A DNA stretch of 6,097 nucleotides from the NCBI GenBank assembly GCA_036559665.1, contig DATBSS010000292.1, forward strand, positions 1-6,097, in the 5' to 3' direction. This document shows positions 5,138-6,097 of the stretch, in pieces. This DNA comes from DASRBA01 sp036559665 (GTDB lineage Bacteria; Myxococcota; Myxococcia; Myxococcales; Myxococcaceae). The translations under genes and the position numbers were made by a program. Every line of letters begins with the position of its first letter. Position 1 is the first letter of the stretch. The notes beneath the pieces were generated by a model, which was not told the DNA's origin, did no database searches, and saw only the letters and a list, made by a program, of their open reading frames with translations.

Positions 5138-5917
5138 ATGACCAAGGAAGAGCTGTTCGCCGCCTGGGCGCCCGGCGCCTCGTGGTGGTCTCCGTGGGCC
5201 AAGCCGGTCCTCTTCGCCCACGTGGGCGACTGGGCGGGGACCGGACTCGGTACTGCCGAGGCGGCGGCCCCGGCGGTGCCCTCGCTTCCCCAGTGGATTC
5301 CTCCCCCCGGCGGCACGGCGCTGGTGCTGGATCTGCCGGGCGCGCTGGGTATCCAGTGGGGCGTGGCGCTGGCCCGGCAGGGCTACCGCCCGGTGCCGCT
5401 CTACAACGCGGCGCCCGCACCACCCGGCGAGGCGAGCGTGGTGGACATGCGCCCGCTCATCGCCGCGCTCATGGAAGGTGCCCCGCTCCTGGCCGCGTCC
5501 GCGCTGCCGGACCGCGCCCCGCCTGCCTTCCTGCTGGATGCCGCTCGGGGCGGTCCGGGCCCCGAGATGCTCCGGATGTGGCGCGACGAGGAGGTCTTCG
5601 ACAACCGGGCGGTCAGCTTTCCCACCGACTTCCCCTCCGCGCGCCTGCTCCGTGAACGTGGCATCGACCGCGCGCTGCTCATCCAGCTCAACCGGGTGCC
5701 ACCACTGGACGACCTGGCGGATGCGCTCCGCCTCTGGGCGGGCGGCGGCGTGGCGGTGAACGCAGTTCGGGTAGAGGCCGGCGACGAGCCGCTTCCCCTG
5801 GCGCTCCCGGCTCCGAGTTGGCTGGGGTGGATCGTCAAGCGGGCACTGGCGCTGGTGGGCCTACGGCGGAACGCGGTGGGGGGCTTCGGAGCGTGGCGTG
5901 GGGGCTCTTCGGCGTAG
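5138..5917 (+). CDS. Uncharacterised 259-residue soluble protein, third gene of the ligase unit
   Basis: I do not recognise this family. The start could be ATG 5138, used here, or GTG 5117, which overlaps the ligase stop as GTGA, has GGAG 5 bases upstream, and would add seven residues. Either way it is coupled to the ligase gene. The N-terminus is Trp-rich (AAWAPGASWWSPWAKPVLFA, residues 8-27). An alpha/beta pattern follows: TALVLDLPGALGIQWGVALA (60-79) then RPVPLYN, PPAFLLDA (128-135), AVSFPTDFPSARLLRERGID (158-177), ALLIQLNRVPPLDDL and GGVAVNAVRVE. The chain ends with a short hydrophobic helix (SWLGWIVKRALALVGLRR, 227-244) and NAVGGFGAW (245-253), which might touch the membrane. No signal peptide is seen. 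Its position suggests it serves the ligase reaction, as substrate, carrier or accessory enzyme. That is inference from context. Confidence 0.7.
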   Translation: MTKEELFAAWAPGASWWSPWAKPVLFAHVGDWAGTGLGTAEAAAPAVPSLPQWIPPPGGTALVLDLPGALGIQWGVALARQGYRPVPLYNAAPAPPGEASVVDMRPLIAALMEGAPLLAASALPDRAPPAFLLDAARGGPGPEMLRMWRDEEVFDNRAVSFPTDFPSARLLRERGIDRALLIQLNRVPPLDDLADALRLWAGGGVAVNAVRVEAGDEPLPLALPAPSWLGWIVKRALALVGLRRNAVGGFGAWRGGSSA

Positions 5918-5924
5918 AGCTCCT

Positions 5925-5961
5925 CACCAGTGGGCACTTCATGGCGCCCTGCCCACTGGTG
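5925..5961. terminator. Perfect 12-bp inverted repeat between convergent genes, probable terminator
   Basis: CACCAGTGGGCA (5925-5936) and TGCCCACTGGTG (5950-5961) are exact reverse complements around a 13-base loop. The hairpin begins 7 bases after the stop of the 259-residue protein gene and lies 29 bases beyond the stop of the - strand gene at 5991. That position suits a terminator serving both directions. No run of T follows on either strand, so it is not a textbook intrinsic terminator. It could instead protect transcript ends or act as a protein-binding site. Confidence 0.55.
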
Positions 5962-5990
5962 GTTCTGAGCGTAGCGTCTGTCGCGTGGGC

Positions 5991-6097
5991 TCAGTTCTTC
6001 GCGTTCATCGCATCTGCATGCTTCTTCGCCTGCTCCAGGGGTGGCACAGTCCACTTCGCCCTCTCCTCGTCCGTGATCGACGGGTCCACTTGATACA
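5991..6097 (-). CDS. 3' end of an unidentified gene (partial)
   Basis: On the - strand a frame is open from the right edge to a TGA at 5993-5991 and gives 34 residues: VDPSITDEERAKWTVPPLEQ near the start, then AKKHADAMNAKN. The charged, amphipathic helical composition looks like real protein, unlike the arginine- and proline-rich readings of the other frames. The start is outside the window, so length and family cannot be judged. It converges with the ligase unit across the hairpin at 5925-5961. Base composition here is less G+C-rich than in the genes to the left. Confidence 0.5.
   Translation of the reverse strand, partial: YQVDPSITDEERAKWTVPPLEQAKKHADAMNAKN

Noticed and set aside
4380..5423. 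347-residue - strand frame opposite the ligase gene
   Set aside because: It is a low-complexity antisense shadow of a gene with clear ATP-grasp motifs.
5401..6054. 217-residue - strand frame over the end of the 259-residue gene
   Set aside because: It is serine/arginine/alanine-rich and runs antisense to a better gene. At the right edge another - strand frame reads more like protein.

Overview
The window is 6.1 kb of G+C-rich bacterial chromosome. Codon choice with G or C in third positions and GTG as well as ATG starts point to a high-GC soil-type bacterium (Myxococcota, Gemmatimonadota, Acidobacteriota or similar). No gene here fixes the phylum. I see no rRNA, tRNA, CRISPR array or insertion sequence.

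Left part (1-2160, + strand): the 3' end of a probable antitoxin gene overlaps a VapC-like PIN-domain toxin gene. Next comes a short broken gene (576-964) whose two halves lie in different frames. Then follows an intact ankyrin-repeat protein with an N-terminal domain I cannot name. This part looks like accessory DNA: a toxin-antitoxin pair, a gene remnant and a repeat protein.

Centre (2200-3066, - strand): a 288-residue protein of the D-isomer-specific 2-hydroxyacid dehydrogenase family. It keeps the NAD-binding GxGxxG loop, but the catalytic arginine motif appears to have been lost.

Right part (3175-5917, + strand): a tightly packed three-gene unit read divergently from the dehydrogenase-like gene. 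It encodes a multi-spanning membrane protein that looks like a tandem DUF350 (YjfL-type) protein, a glutathionylspermidine-synthase-like ATP-grasp ligase (YjfC/YgiC-type) whose start lies inside the preceding gene, and a 259-residue soluble protein I do not recognise. DUF350 membrane proteins and these ligases are known genomic partners, tied to envelope-stress (Psp-like) neighbourhoods. The likely theme is therefore ATP-dependent amide or peptide ligation coupled to a membrane component. The third gene, and the degenerate dehydrogenase next door, are the parts that could be new.

After the three-gene unit there is a perfect 12-bp inverted repeat, probably a terminator between convergent genes. 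The window closes with the 3' end of another - strand gene (5991-6097), whose start is outside.
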